Part shown: in pieces, positions 25,393 to 34,689 of the stretch | Numbering within the stretch: the first letter of the stretch is position 1 | Layout of the letters: every line of letters starts with the position of its first letter | Assembly (NCBI GenBank): GCA_021234155.1 | Contig: JAJEKV010000002.1 | Span: 26,096,617-26,160,616 of the forward strand | DNA from: Isoetes taiwanensis | Lineage: Eukaryota > Streptophyta > Lycopodiopsida > Isoetales > Isoetaceae | Reading direction: 5' to 3' | Length of the DNA: 64,000 nucleotides | Translations under genes and position numbers: made by a program | Notes under the pieces: model-generated | Told to the model about the DNA's origin: nothing | The model's input: only the letters and a program-made list of their open reading frames with translations | Database searches by the model: none

Positions 25393-25494
25393 AGGATACA
25401 TGGTTTTTTTTTACATTATGAATTGTTGTATAAAAAAATCATATACATACTGGTTTTTATGCTAACTTTTTATACAAGTTCATTTTTGGGGGCC

Positions 25495-26058
25495 TTGTCC
25501 CTGCTCTCCCAATCTGGGTCTTCCTCCCCAGCCTGCTCGTAATCCTGCTCGATCTGCAATGTAGCGGTGCTTGTGCCGTAGTACTCATACTCCGAAGACT
25601 CGATTTCCTGTATTTGGGCTTGTTGCCTCCTTGTGTTGAGCGGTGCTAGATCCAAGGGTTGGACCGATGGCTCTCCTATCTTGTTGATCGCCTTATGCTG
25701 CATAAATAGAGCTAGGGCTGCATGTACTGAGACATATCTATGCCTATGGGCTCTACAGGTCGTAGTCGGGCATGTCTCTTGTCCTATCCCACAGTTGGTT
25801 CTTTCCCCTGGATCCCCCCCCTAAAGCTTGGTTAAGCGAATCTAGGGATACCCACTTCCCTCCCCTAGGCGGCAGACTAACTTCCCAGGGTAAGATCTGC
25901 TGGTCGTATTGACAGATTATGTCGGTGTAGAAAGGGGTCCTGGTCAAGGTTGCATGGAGATCAAAGACATGGTCAAATACATGGAAGGCCTCTTCAGCAA
26001 GAAAATCATGGATGTGGTTGGCGATGTCGTACCATTGAACAAAGTTGGTGGGCGCCAT
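25495..26058 (-). CDS. Element A ORF2, N-terminal part (unknown function)
   Basis: Starts MAPTNFVQWYDIANHIHDFL at 26,058 and, after one frameshift near 25,740, continues through an acidic stretch (QIEQDYEQAGEEDPDWESRD) to the left end of the nested transposon. The segment YDQQILPWEVSLPP aligns with YDEEILHEVEFFGEPP in element B (about 54,595-54,645), with a comparable distance to a following L-D/R-D ... LG(G/D) pattern. It is therefore a conserved ORF of this retrotransposon group, not noise. No known domain recognised; not gag-like in any motif I can see. Confidence 0.6.
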
Positions 26059-26329
26059 TGAGCAGAGATGGATGTAAAAGATGGTTTGGAAGAATTAATG
26101 AGAACCTGAGAAATCGCCTAAGGTGGTGAGAGCAATCTAGGTGAAGGAAAAATGGCAAATGAGGCCCCTTTTTATAGACTGGGGTTGCCTCGGGTTCCGT
26201 GCACAAGGGTTCTTGATCGAATAGACCTTTGTTTTAAAGCTATAGATCTCCAAACAAGGTGCCATGAAGGGCAAATTTAAGCAAAACAAGGCAAGAAACA
26301 CATTTGGCCAATCTAAGTCAAAATGGGTC

Positions 26330-26825
26330 AACCCGGGTGGCTTCGCGCGGATGGCCTCTGCGTCAAGTGAAGCCTTGACGCGTTTGTTTATGGACCACCG
26401 GTTTGGGTGATTTCTATGAAAAACTGAACTTTTCTAAGGCTTGTAAGATGCTATCATGCCTATTTGGCTCGATTCTAATCTAGCTAGCAAATTATTTTAT
26501 GCAAAATAGACATCTAAAAGTGCTATTTCAAGGCAACCGAGTGGGTTCGCGCGGATAGCCTCTGCGTCCGCGAATGCAGACGCGTTTGGCGCGGACCCAC
26601 CCGGTTTGGCCGATTTATGCTACTTTTGGGTATTTTTGGTCAAAATAAAATGCTAGACTGGGTTTTTAAGCAATTTCTAAGCATCTTACTATGTTTTTTC
26701 ACAAAATTTGGGTCAATTTTGGTCAAGATCCTGGCACCCGGGTGGGTTCGCGCGGATGGCCTTTGTGTCCGCCAACGCAGACGTGTTTGGCGCGGGCCCG
26801 CCCGGTTTGGCCATTTTTGAGCCAA
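26330..26825. repeat. Three GC-rich stem-loop units between H3-like ORF and ORF2
   Basis: Units at about 26,330-26,412, 26,538-26,620 and 26,739-26,822 share TTCGCGCGGAT.GCCT and TTTGG. In the second and third, GTGGGTTCGCGC pairs with GCGCGGACCCAC (or the GCGCGGGCCCGC variant) as arms around an inner stem of GCGTC/GACGC type. The intervening DNA is AT-rich. Confidence 0.75.
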
Positions 26826-27043
26826 TTTGACTAATTTTTGTGCTAAAACTTATGCTACTTTATCAATCACAAGTATTCTAAGCATAATACAAAAGATTAT
26901 ACTACAATCTAACTTACTTTAAGACATTTTCATGCCAAATTATAATCAAATTACAGAGAGAAGAAACTTATATGTATATGCCAAAAAGGTCAATTTTACA
27001 GGAAAATTTTAATACTTAAGTTAATTACAAAATTAGGAGGTCT

Positions 27044-28207
27044 TCAAGGCTTCTCCTTGCGAATCCTCCTCGCAAGGTGCAGGTCTTTGGGCATGACCGT
27101 CACCCGCTTGGCATGAATTATGCTTGAGATTTCCCTCCTCAAGAGAGGCTGTACAAGCTCCCCCCTGGCTGCCTTCTCGCAGGGCGGGACCGTCGGGGGG
27201 TGTCACCCTAAAGTCGGTCCCTAAAGTCCTGCATTATTTTTGAAGGAGCATTTCGAGCGGCCGGGATCGAGGAAGATTAGTGCAACTGGCGAAGTGCCTA
27301 ATCTCCCAAAAACTTCGAGCATGCCGGTTGGGCCCATGATGGACCCTCTTCGGTGGCCCCGGTCTTGGGGGTGGCAGCTTTGGCTGATTTTTGGGCCGCC
27401 CACCCTTAACGTACTAATTATGCGTTTTCTTGGCAACAATCCTGTCGTTGTACCTCCCTCGGCGGAGGTACTCTGGCTGTACTCCTTTTTCCAACGCTAG
27501 AATTCGCGATCCTCCTTCAACGCGAATTCCCGCTCGCCCACCTTTTGCTTCCTAACTACCTTGGGTGGCTTGGGCCACTTTGGGTAGGGTGGGCGGGCGT
27601 TGGGGTCCGAAGGCTCCCCAGCGTTGTGCTCGGGCTCCTCTTCTTGTCCGGCTTCCTCCTGCACTTCTTCTTCCTCCTCGTCTTCTTCCTCCACTTCCTC
27701 GTCGGACGAGGTTCTTCGATCCGGACCGTTCCCCTTGGGCGGTCCTGGTCCCTTTTGGACCTCTTCTCCCTTCTTCGCGCTTCTTTCTCCCTCTCCCTCT
27801 TCTTCCTTGCTGCCTTCTCCTCTGGCCACTCCGTCACCTTTTCCTTCCCCTTCTTCTTCTTGGAGGTGCCAACCTCCTCTCGCGATTCTTTGTTCTTCTT
27901 CTTCTTCTTTGCTCTTGTTCTTCTTTGCTCCTGCTCCTGCTCATTCTCTGGTGTTCCTCCTGCTCCTCCTCTGTCCGGGCGAAGTGCGGCGTGAATGGTC
28001 TCATCACGTCCGTTCGTCTCTGCGAAGAGAAGAGCTGCTATGGGCCTTCTCACGAGGCGTGAAAGGTCTCGTCGAGGTACAGTGGATTCCTCTTCCTTGG
28101 GGCGAAGGTGTTAGGGGATCTTCTTCCACAGACTCCATTTTGCTCTTTGCCATAGAAGGGGTCCGCCTTGGGCTGTATTTCCTCATGGTGCACTTGGTCC
28201 TCGCCAT
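27044..28207 (-). CDS. Element A histone H3-like ORF with long charged tail (frameshifted)
   Basis: First ORF after the PBS (leader about 550 bp). It starts MARTKCTMRKYSP: compared with the H3 tail (A1 R2 T3 K4 . T6 . R8 K9) the conserved residues R2, K4, R8 and K9 are kept. A Lys/Arg/Glu-rich region of about 200 residues follows (28,000-27,500, in three frames). The C-terminal third is an H3 fold: WEIRHF for REIRKYQ; LPRSRPLEMLLQ then MQDF for LIRKLPFQRLV...AQDF; AARGELVQPL for the helix-2 AAEAYLVGLF; HAKRVTVMPKD (canonical HAKRVTIMPKD); LARRIRK and a stop. Three or more frame shifts interrupt it. Known: H3 forms the nucleosome core. Inferred: a retrotransposon-encoded H3 variant with an extended tail. 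The last 30 residues alone make the H3 identity firm. Confidence 0.85.
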
Positions 28208-28759
28208 GTCTTACGGTCAGAGAAATGGATTAAATTAAGCTGATCAAGAGAGAGAAGGGTTTAGGCAAGGTTAGGGGGGAAAATGAGGTGGCAAGAAGAT
28301 ATTTAAAAGGAAAGATGCTCTAGAGAATATTCTTCTACCATTAATAGCCCTATTAATTAGCCTCCCTTATTAATTACCCCAGTATACCCATTATTAGTAT
28401 ATGGTTAATGCTATATTATACTATAATTTCGAATTTTTCCTAATGGTTTGAAGTGTTAATTATGAATTTGTACCATTTTTCACCCGGGTCTCGGATTGGG
28501 ATGATTCTTCGACCCATTTTGGGTGAAATCTGATGTTGATCCATAATTTTCACTCCAATTTTACTAGAATGTTAATTTGACTCCTTTTTCTCCCATCTAG
28601 CAACTTAGCCTATTCTTACGGACCCACTACCTAGGAGAAAAAATTTTCTCCTATTTTCGAGGTCCCATGGTGGAAATTTTCATTTCACACCCTATTATGC
28701 CTGTTAGACTACTTATTATGGACATGGTCAGTGCTAGTTCCTGGTCAACCAAGAACATC

Positions 28760-28771
28760 GCTCTGATACCA
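28760..28771 (-). other. Element A primer binding site (tRNA-iMet)
   Basis: The plus strand reads GCTCTGATACCA, the complement of the common plant PBS TGGTATCAGAGC, one base from the inner edge of the right LTR. Confidence 0.92.
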
Positions 28772-28772
28772 T

Positions 28773-30407
28773 TGTGACGCTCCCTACAAAATATACGGCG
28801 CCCGGTCGTACACCCCGTAGGTAATCCCCCATCCGGTCCTCCGACCGCACGGACCCTCCGTCTATCCCGCACTCCAGGGTATCCCTAGTGCAGGAAGGGG
28901 ACACGAAGGTATCTTGCGTGCCCTTCCCCTATGGGCTCCTATCACAGCGGAAGCATAAACATCGCCAGAACTAGCAATAACAATGCATCACACTACCTCG
29001 AAGGGTAGCACATCCACATATCCAGAGACACATCAGAGATAAACATATACCGTAAAACATGAGGAGCTCCTATCCAAGGCTCAGACTCTTGGGGAAAGTA
29101 GATCGACGGCTAGGTCTCAAGATAGAGCAGACGAGTCATAACAATGGCGGGGCTGGCTCTAGACAATGGCTAGGGTTGACCACTCCATTCGCCCCTCCCC
29201 TTGCATACTTTGGGATGGGCTAGATCGGGGCTCGGCATGACTCTAGCCTTCCGGATACACAATCCCATGGTATCACCCATTGGGACTACTCCAGGTTGCA
29301 TCTCCCTGGTCCGTCGAGGCAAGAAGGGTTGCATCTCCCCTTCCCAGGGTCTAAAGGTTCCTCAGGCAGCTAGAGAATCGTGGCGACACCGCGGTCGTCC
29401 CCAGGCTTACCCCTGCAAAACAAGAGCCCGGACCAACACACGCAACTCTTGAGGCGGGGGCAACACCATTGCCCGGGGAGGGTGGGGCCCGCCCACCTGC
29501 AGTGGCCAGGCCATAAGCCTAGCCCTTCACAGGGGACCCCGGTAGCCACCAGCCAGGACCCTCCCTCTACATCTCCTCTAGCCCTGTTGTGTAGTGCTGA
29601 GTCACATCATAGACCCCGTAGCCTGGTGGATTCCTATGCACAGGCCGCAATAATAATAGAAACTAAGGGTCTAACTAGGAGCATTGCTAAGTAAGGCTAC
29701 TAGGTCTCTACCCCCCTTCCCAATACAAGAGGAGCAAACATGATCAACCAATATCACATAACATCATATCATTATAATCATCATAAGTAACCTAATCATA
29801 CATATCTAACTTACAGTTAGGGTTCCTTGATTAGGGTTCAAGATGTTGAGTAAGGGTTCTAGGATGGCTCTACTCTAGATACAACATGCTGACCCATCTG
29901 GAGTGCTAACTTCCAGATGAACTAATATGGACACTACTCCCAATACCTGCTCCCGAAGCGCTCCCTCCCATTCCTGGCGTCTCCATGCTCCTCGAAGTGG
30001 TCGAAGTCGTGCTCCCTCCAAGATCGTGCACACACTCCGGGGGCTGCTGCATTAGGCTATGCCACGACAAAAGCGGTGCTTTCGAAGCGGGGGTTTTGAG
30101 TGCGAAGAAGGTTCCCAGGGTGATAGGGCTAGGAAAAGAGGCCTAGGGTTAGGGTTTAGGTTAATATAGGTTAGGGTCCACATGGGATGACACGTGGCTC
30201 CAATGGGATATGGCCATGTGGCGGCTGCCCAATAGGATAAGGCCATGTGGGACATGGGTCTTATCCTAAGGTTATCTAAGTTACATATATAACTTAGATA
30301 TGCACCCATGGCACTTCCTAAGGTATACAAGGCTACGGAATAGACTTGTATAGTGACGGACCTGGAAATATACGTATTTATAGCGTATATTTCCCTGGAA
30401 CGTCACA
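28773..30407 (-). repeat. Element A 5' LTR
   Basis: About 1,635 bp; partner of 13,777-15,400. The 10-bp-arm palindrome is present at 30,274-30,299. LTR similarity is high by eye (roughly mid-to-high ninety percent, not computed), suggesting a fairly recent insertion. Confidence 0.92.
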
Positions 30408-30412
30408 ATATT

Positions 30413-31001
30413 AGTTGAGCTCTAGATGCCACAAATTGGCTTTTTTTGGTCTCTTTCATTTTTTTGCTTCTCTATTTTTCTAACATATATCTAGCCATGC
30501 TTTTGTTCAGTTTATTTTTTCGAATTTGCGTAGTCAACCAAAGTGTGCATTTCTCAATCTAATAAAATAAATCTGAGGATTCCGTATGGGGTTACCATGC
30601 AAGAGAAGACGTTTGGTGAATTTCATAAGCTAGACCCAAGTTTTTCTAGATATTCACTCATATATCTGAATTTAAGTATAGATTGATTCAAATTTGCTTT
30701 GATCCAACGAATAACACATCTGAATTTGTGCTCCAAACTTTATTTGGATCTTAAAGCTTTTGATTTAATCGAATGCTTTACTTTTTGGAGTTAATATTGA
30801 AACAAATAATGGTCTTTGCAGGTTCTGGAGGATGCAGCAACAACTTGATCAATGGATGAGCGTCTCTTCATGATATACTCCTGCCAAAATTCATGTCGCA
30901 TATTTCATCTCTGAGCGAGATTACCTCATAAGAAAAGCAAATTCCATATAAGATGGTTTTGGCTATCAAAAACATTACAAAAATATTGCAAATTGTTAGC
31001 A
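30413..31001. other. No recognisable gene
   Basis: AT-rich host sequence to the right of element A. Confidence 0.5.
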
Positions 31002-31021
31002 GATTGTTGGAAGTCATGGAA

Positions 31022-31324
31022 GTTAGCTTGAGGCCAAGTTAACGCGCGGAAAATTGCTTCTTCACCTTTACTGCGGTCTATCTGTAATCTCGGGTGGTGT
31101 TTCAGGTGGCATCGTCTTCATATGTTATGGGATATTTTCTTTAGATGATCCCCTAGAATGGTGTTGTTTACTACCTCCACACCTGGGTTTTATGAGCACG
31201 TGTTCTAACACGTTTAGGTATCTGGCTCTTTTGGAGCCTTAAATAAATGTATTTATTTACATATACTATTAATAAAAATAAAAAATATCGTGCCTTCAAA
31301 AAAAAAAAAAAAAAAAAAAAAAAG
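31022..31324 (+). mobile_element. Poly(A) retro-insertion with 20-bp target duplication
   Basis: A 303-bp insert ends in AATAAA-like signals (about 31,240 onward) and a run of about 27 A. It is flanked by the exact 20-bp repeat gattgttggaagtcatggaa (31,002-31,021 and 31,325-31,344). This is the signature of LINE-machinery retroposition. The insert has no polymerase III boxes, so it is a 5'-truncated LINE 3' end or a processed transcript piece. The source is not identified. Confidence 0.9.
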
Positions 31325-31344
31325 GATTGTTGGAAGTCATGGAA

Positions 31345-32481
31345 TGAATGATATAGGAAGGTATGATGGATTGAATCATTGAAATCACTCACACATTTTA
31401 ACATGCCATTGCATTATTATGCATTATTAGTATGCTTAGGTTAAAGCTTCACAAGGATGTTGAAGCCTAAGCAGTGATCCAGCATCTCTTACTCCGCAAG
31501 TGAGTTCTCTCGGATTTCTTGCCTTCAAGGACAAGGTTAACAAGCATAGAGTTGTGCAATGGTGCTGCTGCAGAAAGGTTGGTCATTACCCGAGGGTGAA
31601 CTTGTTGTACGTATGATTGTAGAATAATTAGTTTCAATTCATTATGCAGAATGTATACGATTTAGAAGAGACTATGGAGGAATAACTAACTATTACAAAA
31701 ATGACTTACATGGGAGATCTATGCTATTTTGATGGGCAAAAACCATAAAATTGAAGTGATAAGATGTTAATTGGTGGACTAATTAACTTGTCTACCATAC
31801 AGCTAATACTTGTTAACAATTTTGCAATGAACATATTTTTCAAATACAATTCATTCACTTCATGCCAAAAAAGCTAGTACATATATTTTTTCAAAAAAAA
31901 GCATCACCAAACAAGGTGTTGCGCACGGAGGGTTGCCCTCCGGTGGCCTGAGAGTGTGTTTTCATGTTTCTTGTTGTCTTTTCGTTTTAATGGTTCTTGT
32001 TGGGTCATTTCTTATGTCGGGGCTTATTAATGGTTTGAACAAGGGATTTTGTTATGAATTGTACATGGACCAAGAAGGGGCTTGCGAAGCTCAGTGTCTA
32101 GACCAATTGTGATTGACAAGATTATGTTATGTCTAAAACATAATAGCCATTCATGAATAATGCTTTGTGTAGTTATATTAGTAATGAAATTGTACATGGC
32201 CTGTATGAATACATACTTTTATTTTCTTAGTGAATGCACACAAATATTAAGAATAGGATACCCAATGGTAAAAAAGAATCAATTCGTGCTTTGGTAATAT
32301 AACAATCCCGTTTCAAATATGCGTGTTTAAGTGCTTTGCTAATGTATTAATCCCATTTCTAATATGTGTGTTTAAGTTGGTTGGTGTCAATTAATTTTGG
32401 GTATAAACCATCAGGAAATTTAACAGCATGCTGAAAGCATTTAACACATTAATGGAAAATCAAATGCCATTCTTAAAATAT
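31345..32481. other. No recognisable gene
   Basis: AT-rich. A short internal similarity lies near 32,290-32,380 ('ttaatcccatttctaatatg.gtgtttaag'). Confidence 0.5.
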
Positions 32482-32493
32482 AATGCCATTGTT

Positions 32494-32976
32494 GCCCTTT
32501 GGGGCATGGTCTAGTGGCAGGACCTTAAATTGCCACACCCGAGGTCACGGGTTCAAACCTGGCCAATATCAGTCTAGTAATAGGAACTTTAAAAATCCAT
32601 TGCCCCGAGATCACGGGTTCAAGTATGACTAATCAGTCCTGTGGTAGAGACTGTAAACCTGCCATATATATACTTGATAATCACATGCAAAGCAGCTCCT
32701 AACAATATCGCGCCTAGGTAGTGGATTGGCTTCCATGTGATATGTAGAATAAAGTGATATAGAATGTATTTAAGATGTGATGTGAATAGAATGACGTCCT
32801 TCAATAAAAAATACAATGACCAATCAGTCCTGTGGTAGAGACTGTAAACCTGTCATATATATACTCGATAATTCACATGCAAAGCAGCTCCTATCCATGT
32901 GATATATAGAATAAAGTGATATAGAATGTATTTAAGATGTGATGTGAATAGAATGACGTCCTTCAATAAAAAATAG
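32494..32976 (+). mobile_element. tRNA-derived SINE with 12-bp target duplication and duplicated body
   Basis: The head (32,501-32,575) has box A TGGTCTAGTGG at 32,507-32,517 and box B GGGTTCAAACC at 32,549-32,559. A second partial box-B region follows (near 32,614), then a body unit repeated in tandem with a 191-bp offset (32,631-32,821 and 32,822-32,976). The second copy lacks about 35 bp found in the first. Flanks aatgccattgtt at 32,482-32,493 and 32,977-32,988 form a 12-bp target duplication. Confidence 0.85.
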
Positions 32977-32988
32977 AATGCCATTGTT

Positions 32989-33579
32989 ACGATAAGTTAT
33001 AGCCTATACAGCAAGAAGCAGGGACTTGTGTACACGCCACTTGAGCGTTTACAAGAGAATTTTAATTTCTCATAACTTAGAGGGTAATAGACAATGCAAA
33101 AGGACTTAGAAATTGTCAATGGTTTTGCATGTCAATTTAGTTGAGGACATGAAGGAAGAACTATCTATTGTTTAAATTTGGCTTTTCTGGCACCCCAAAA
33201 ACTTTTTAGATTTTTTCTTTAACTTGATTTCCTAAGATTTCGAGGGTTTTGGTGGCCAGAAAACAATTCCGATTTGCCAAAAATTTCTTTAAGCATTATG
33301 TTAGTGTATTATTTTTCTAGAAATCTAGCGTGCATGCCGTGTTTGGCAATCTAGGCATGCATGGCGAATGAAAGACATCTGGAGAAGTTATGGAAGCACG
33401 GCCTGCAGATGTGAAGGATAAGCATGCCCGGAGGGTTGTAAAATATCGAGGGTAATCATGCCCTTCTGCCCTTATCCTCTGTTATTTCTTCTCTGCTATT
33501 TGTTTGATAATCTTTGGTTGTTTCTTCCTTGCTATTTGTGCAGTTCATTTGTCATTGTGCCGTTTATTTCTCACCCTAG
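32989..33579. other. No recognisable gene
   Basis: AT-rich; it may hold upstream exons or the promoter of the three-exon gene that follows, but none is supported. Confidence 0.4.
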
Positions 33580-33586
33580 AAAACGC

Positions 33587-34079
33587 ATGGCAAACCGCTT
33601 TCTCAACATCATGAGCGAAAGTGATGGTCTCTTCAGCAAAGCTTTAAATGTAGAGCTTCAGAAGCTGGAGCAAAAGCAGGGGATCCCAATCCAACTTGCT
33701 TTGTTCAACCGAGGTTTGTTGGTTCAGCCTTGCTTTGTCTAATTCACTCTTGATTGAACATGGTGGATCTAGGATTAGCATGCATTTTTCCGTTACCCCA
33801 TTTTATTCTAGGTATTAATTTTTCTAATCTTGCCAGATACGGCGTGTAAAGCAAACCGCAGCTCATTTCTGCAGGTTGTTTTTGGAGCTGGAAGTGCGAT
33901 TTTAAAGCAAACAATTAAAGTTCGTATCCCCTTTTTTCTCTGCTCTGCAAGCAGGCCGATTTGCATCTCTTGGACTATCTAAATGGTTGTCTCAATTGCA
34001 GGAGGTATTTGGAGAGAAGCCGTCGGCATTTGAAATCCAACCTTGCCTATTGAAATCCTCAGCTCAGCCTTTCTGTTAA
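33587..34079 (+). CDS. Three-exon gene of unknown function (95 aa from first Met shown)
   Basis: Exons 33,587-33,713, 33,837-33,919 and 34,002-34,079 join in frame through two GT-AG introns (donor CGAG/GT, acceptor tcttgccag; donor TTAAA/GT, acceptor caattgcag) to a TAA stop. The protein starts MANRFLNIMSESDGLFSKAL, then a charged helix-like ELQKLEQKQGIPIQ, and ends after EVFGEKPSAFEIQP. A further acceptor (caccctag, ending 33,579) lies seven bases before the Met, so an upstream exon may exist and the true start may lie there. I do not recognise the family. Phase-compatible introns with no stop in the joined frame argue for a real gene or a recently inactive piece. Confidence 0.5.
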
Positions 34080-34685
34080 GCTTGAGGTACGAAGTTCTAT
34101 CTATCTTTCATACCATTCTTTTTTTATTACAACAATTGGCTTGCACGAAAACTTCTGCACGTCCATATGTACATTACATCTGCATTCCCATTCCTCTGAT
34201 CATCTGCTTGCTTAACATCCATTTTTTTGTTTTGCTAGCAAGTACAATCAATTCATAATTGATGGCATATACATTTAGAAGGCTGATAAAAAGGTGAAAC
34301 ACGCATTTGCTGATTATGAGCATTTGTTCATTTATGGGCCATGCATCTGTGCATTGTGCTTAATATTTTTTGAGCTATATCTTTGTTATCTGAAGGGATT
34401 CATTAGGTAAGCTCTCCCTTATGGATACTTGGTGACACCATCATTAAACTGTACGGGCATGCACATATGATAATAAGTATTGTTTTGTTGCATGATAATT
34501 TGTTTCTTAGATTGTGCTTCAGAATAACTGCTTTAGCATTTGATATGCATAATGGAATTCTGGAGGATGCTGTTATCTATTTCCAATTTGAACCCATCTA
34601 ATATTTGCATAGATGCACTTTAACAAAAGATGCACAAGCAAAGCGGACTTATAATGGTCATCTGCATGAGTTTCAAACGTGCATG
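34080..34685. other. No recognisable gene
   Basis: T-rich sequence, perhaps 3' UTR and spacer of the preceding gene. Confidence 0.4.
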
Positions 34686-34689
34686 AGTT

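Larger units (their letters stand above)
17102..25494. mobile_element. Nested TIR transposon carrying captured gene fragments (Pack-type)
   Basis: An 8.4 kb insertion splits ORF2 of element A. Its ends are inverted: GGCCCCCAAAATTGAA at 17,102-17,117 and the complement of GGCCCCCAAAAATGAA at 25,479-25,494. Both ends have AT-rich subterminal tandem repeats, common in plant DNA transposons. No transposase was seen. The interior holds a truncated LRR receptor kinase (minus), a PPR fragment (plus) and a minisatellite. No clear target duplication was found, so the superfamily is open (Mutator-, hAT- or CACTA-like) and the TIR match is only about 15 bp. Gene fragments between TIRs without a transposase is the Pack-MULE/Pack-TYPE pattern. 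Confidence 0.6.
13777..30407 (-). mobile_element. Element A: complete non-autonomous LTR retrotransposon, 16.6 kb
   Basis: Two near-identical LTRs (13,777-15,400 and 28,773-30,407) start TGTGACG and end CGTCACA. A perfect 5-bp target duplication ATATT lies at 13,772-13,776 and 30,408-30,412. The initiator tRNA-Met PBS (minus strand TGGTATCAGAGC) adjoins the right LTR and a polypurine tract adjoins the left LTR, fixing the transcribed strand as minus. No protease, RT, RNase H or integrase was found inside. It encodes an H3-like ORF and ORF2 and contains a nested TIR transposon (17,102-25,494); without that, A was about 8.2 kb. It fits a LARD-type element mobilised in trans. Similar LTR termini, PBS and ORFs make element B's family the likely helper. 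Confidence 0.92.

Noticed and set aside
17102-25494. Intron in ORF2 instead of a transposon insertion
   Set aside because: No GT-AG borders at the break, and 8.4 kb with inverted ends and gene fragments fits a transposon better.
17102-25494. Helitron as the carrier of gene fragments
   Set aside because: No TC start with CTRR end and 3' hairpin at the borders; inverted ends are present instead.
27545-28238. Long plus-strand open frames rich in Ser, Leu and Phe
   Set aside because: They are the complement of the Lys/Arg/Glu-rich tail of the minus-strand H3-like ORF; composition explains the openness.
13777-30407. Two independent solo LTRs rather than one element
   Set aside because: PBS and PPT sit on the inner sides of the correct LTRs and the outer flanks share ATATT, which requires one element.
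32501-32575. Possible functional tRNA gene
   Set aside because: Boxes A and B fit, but the acceptor and anticodon stems do not pair and it heads a SINE with a target duplication.
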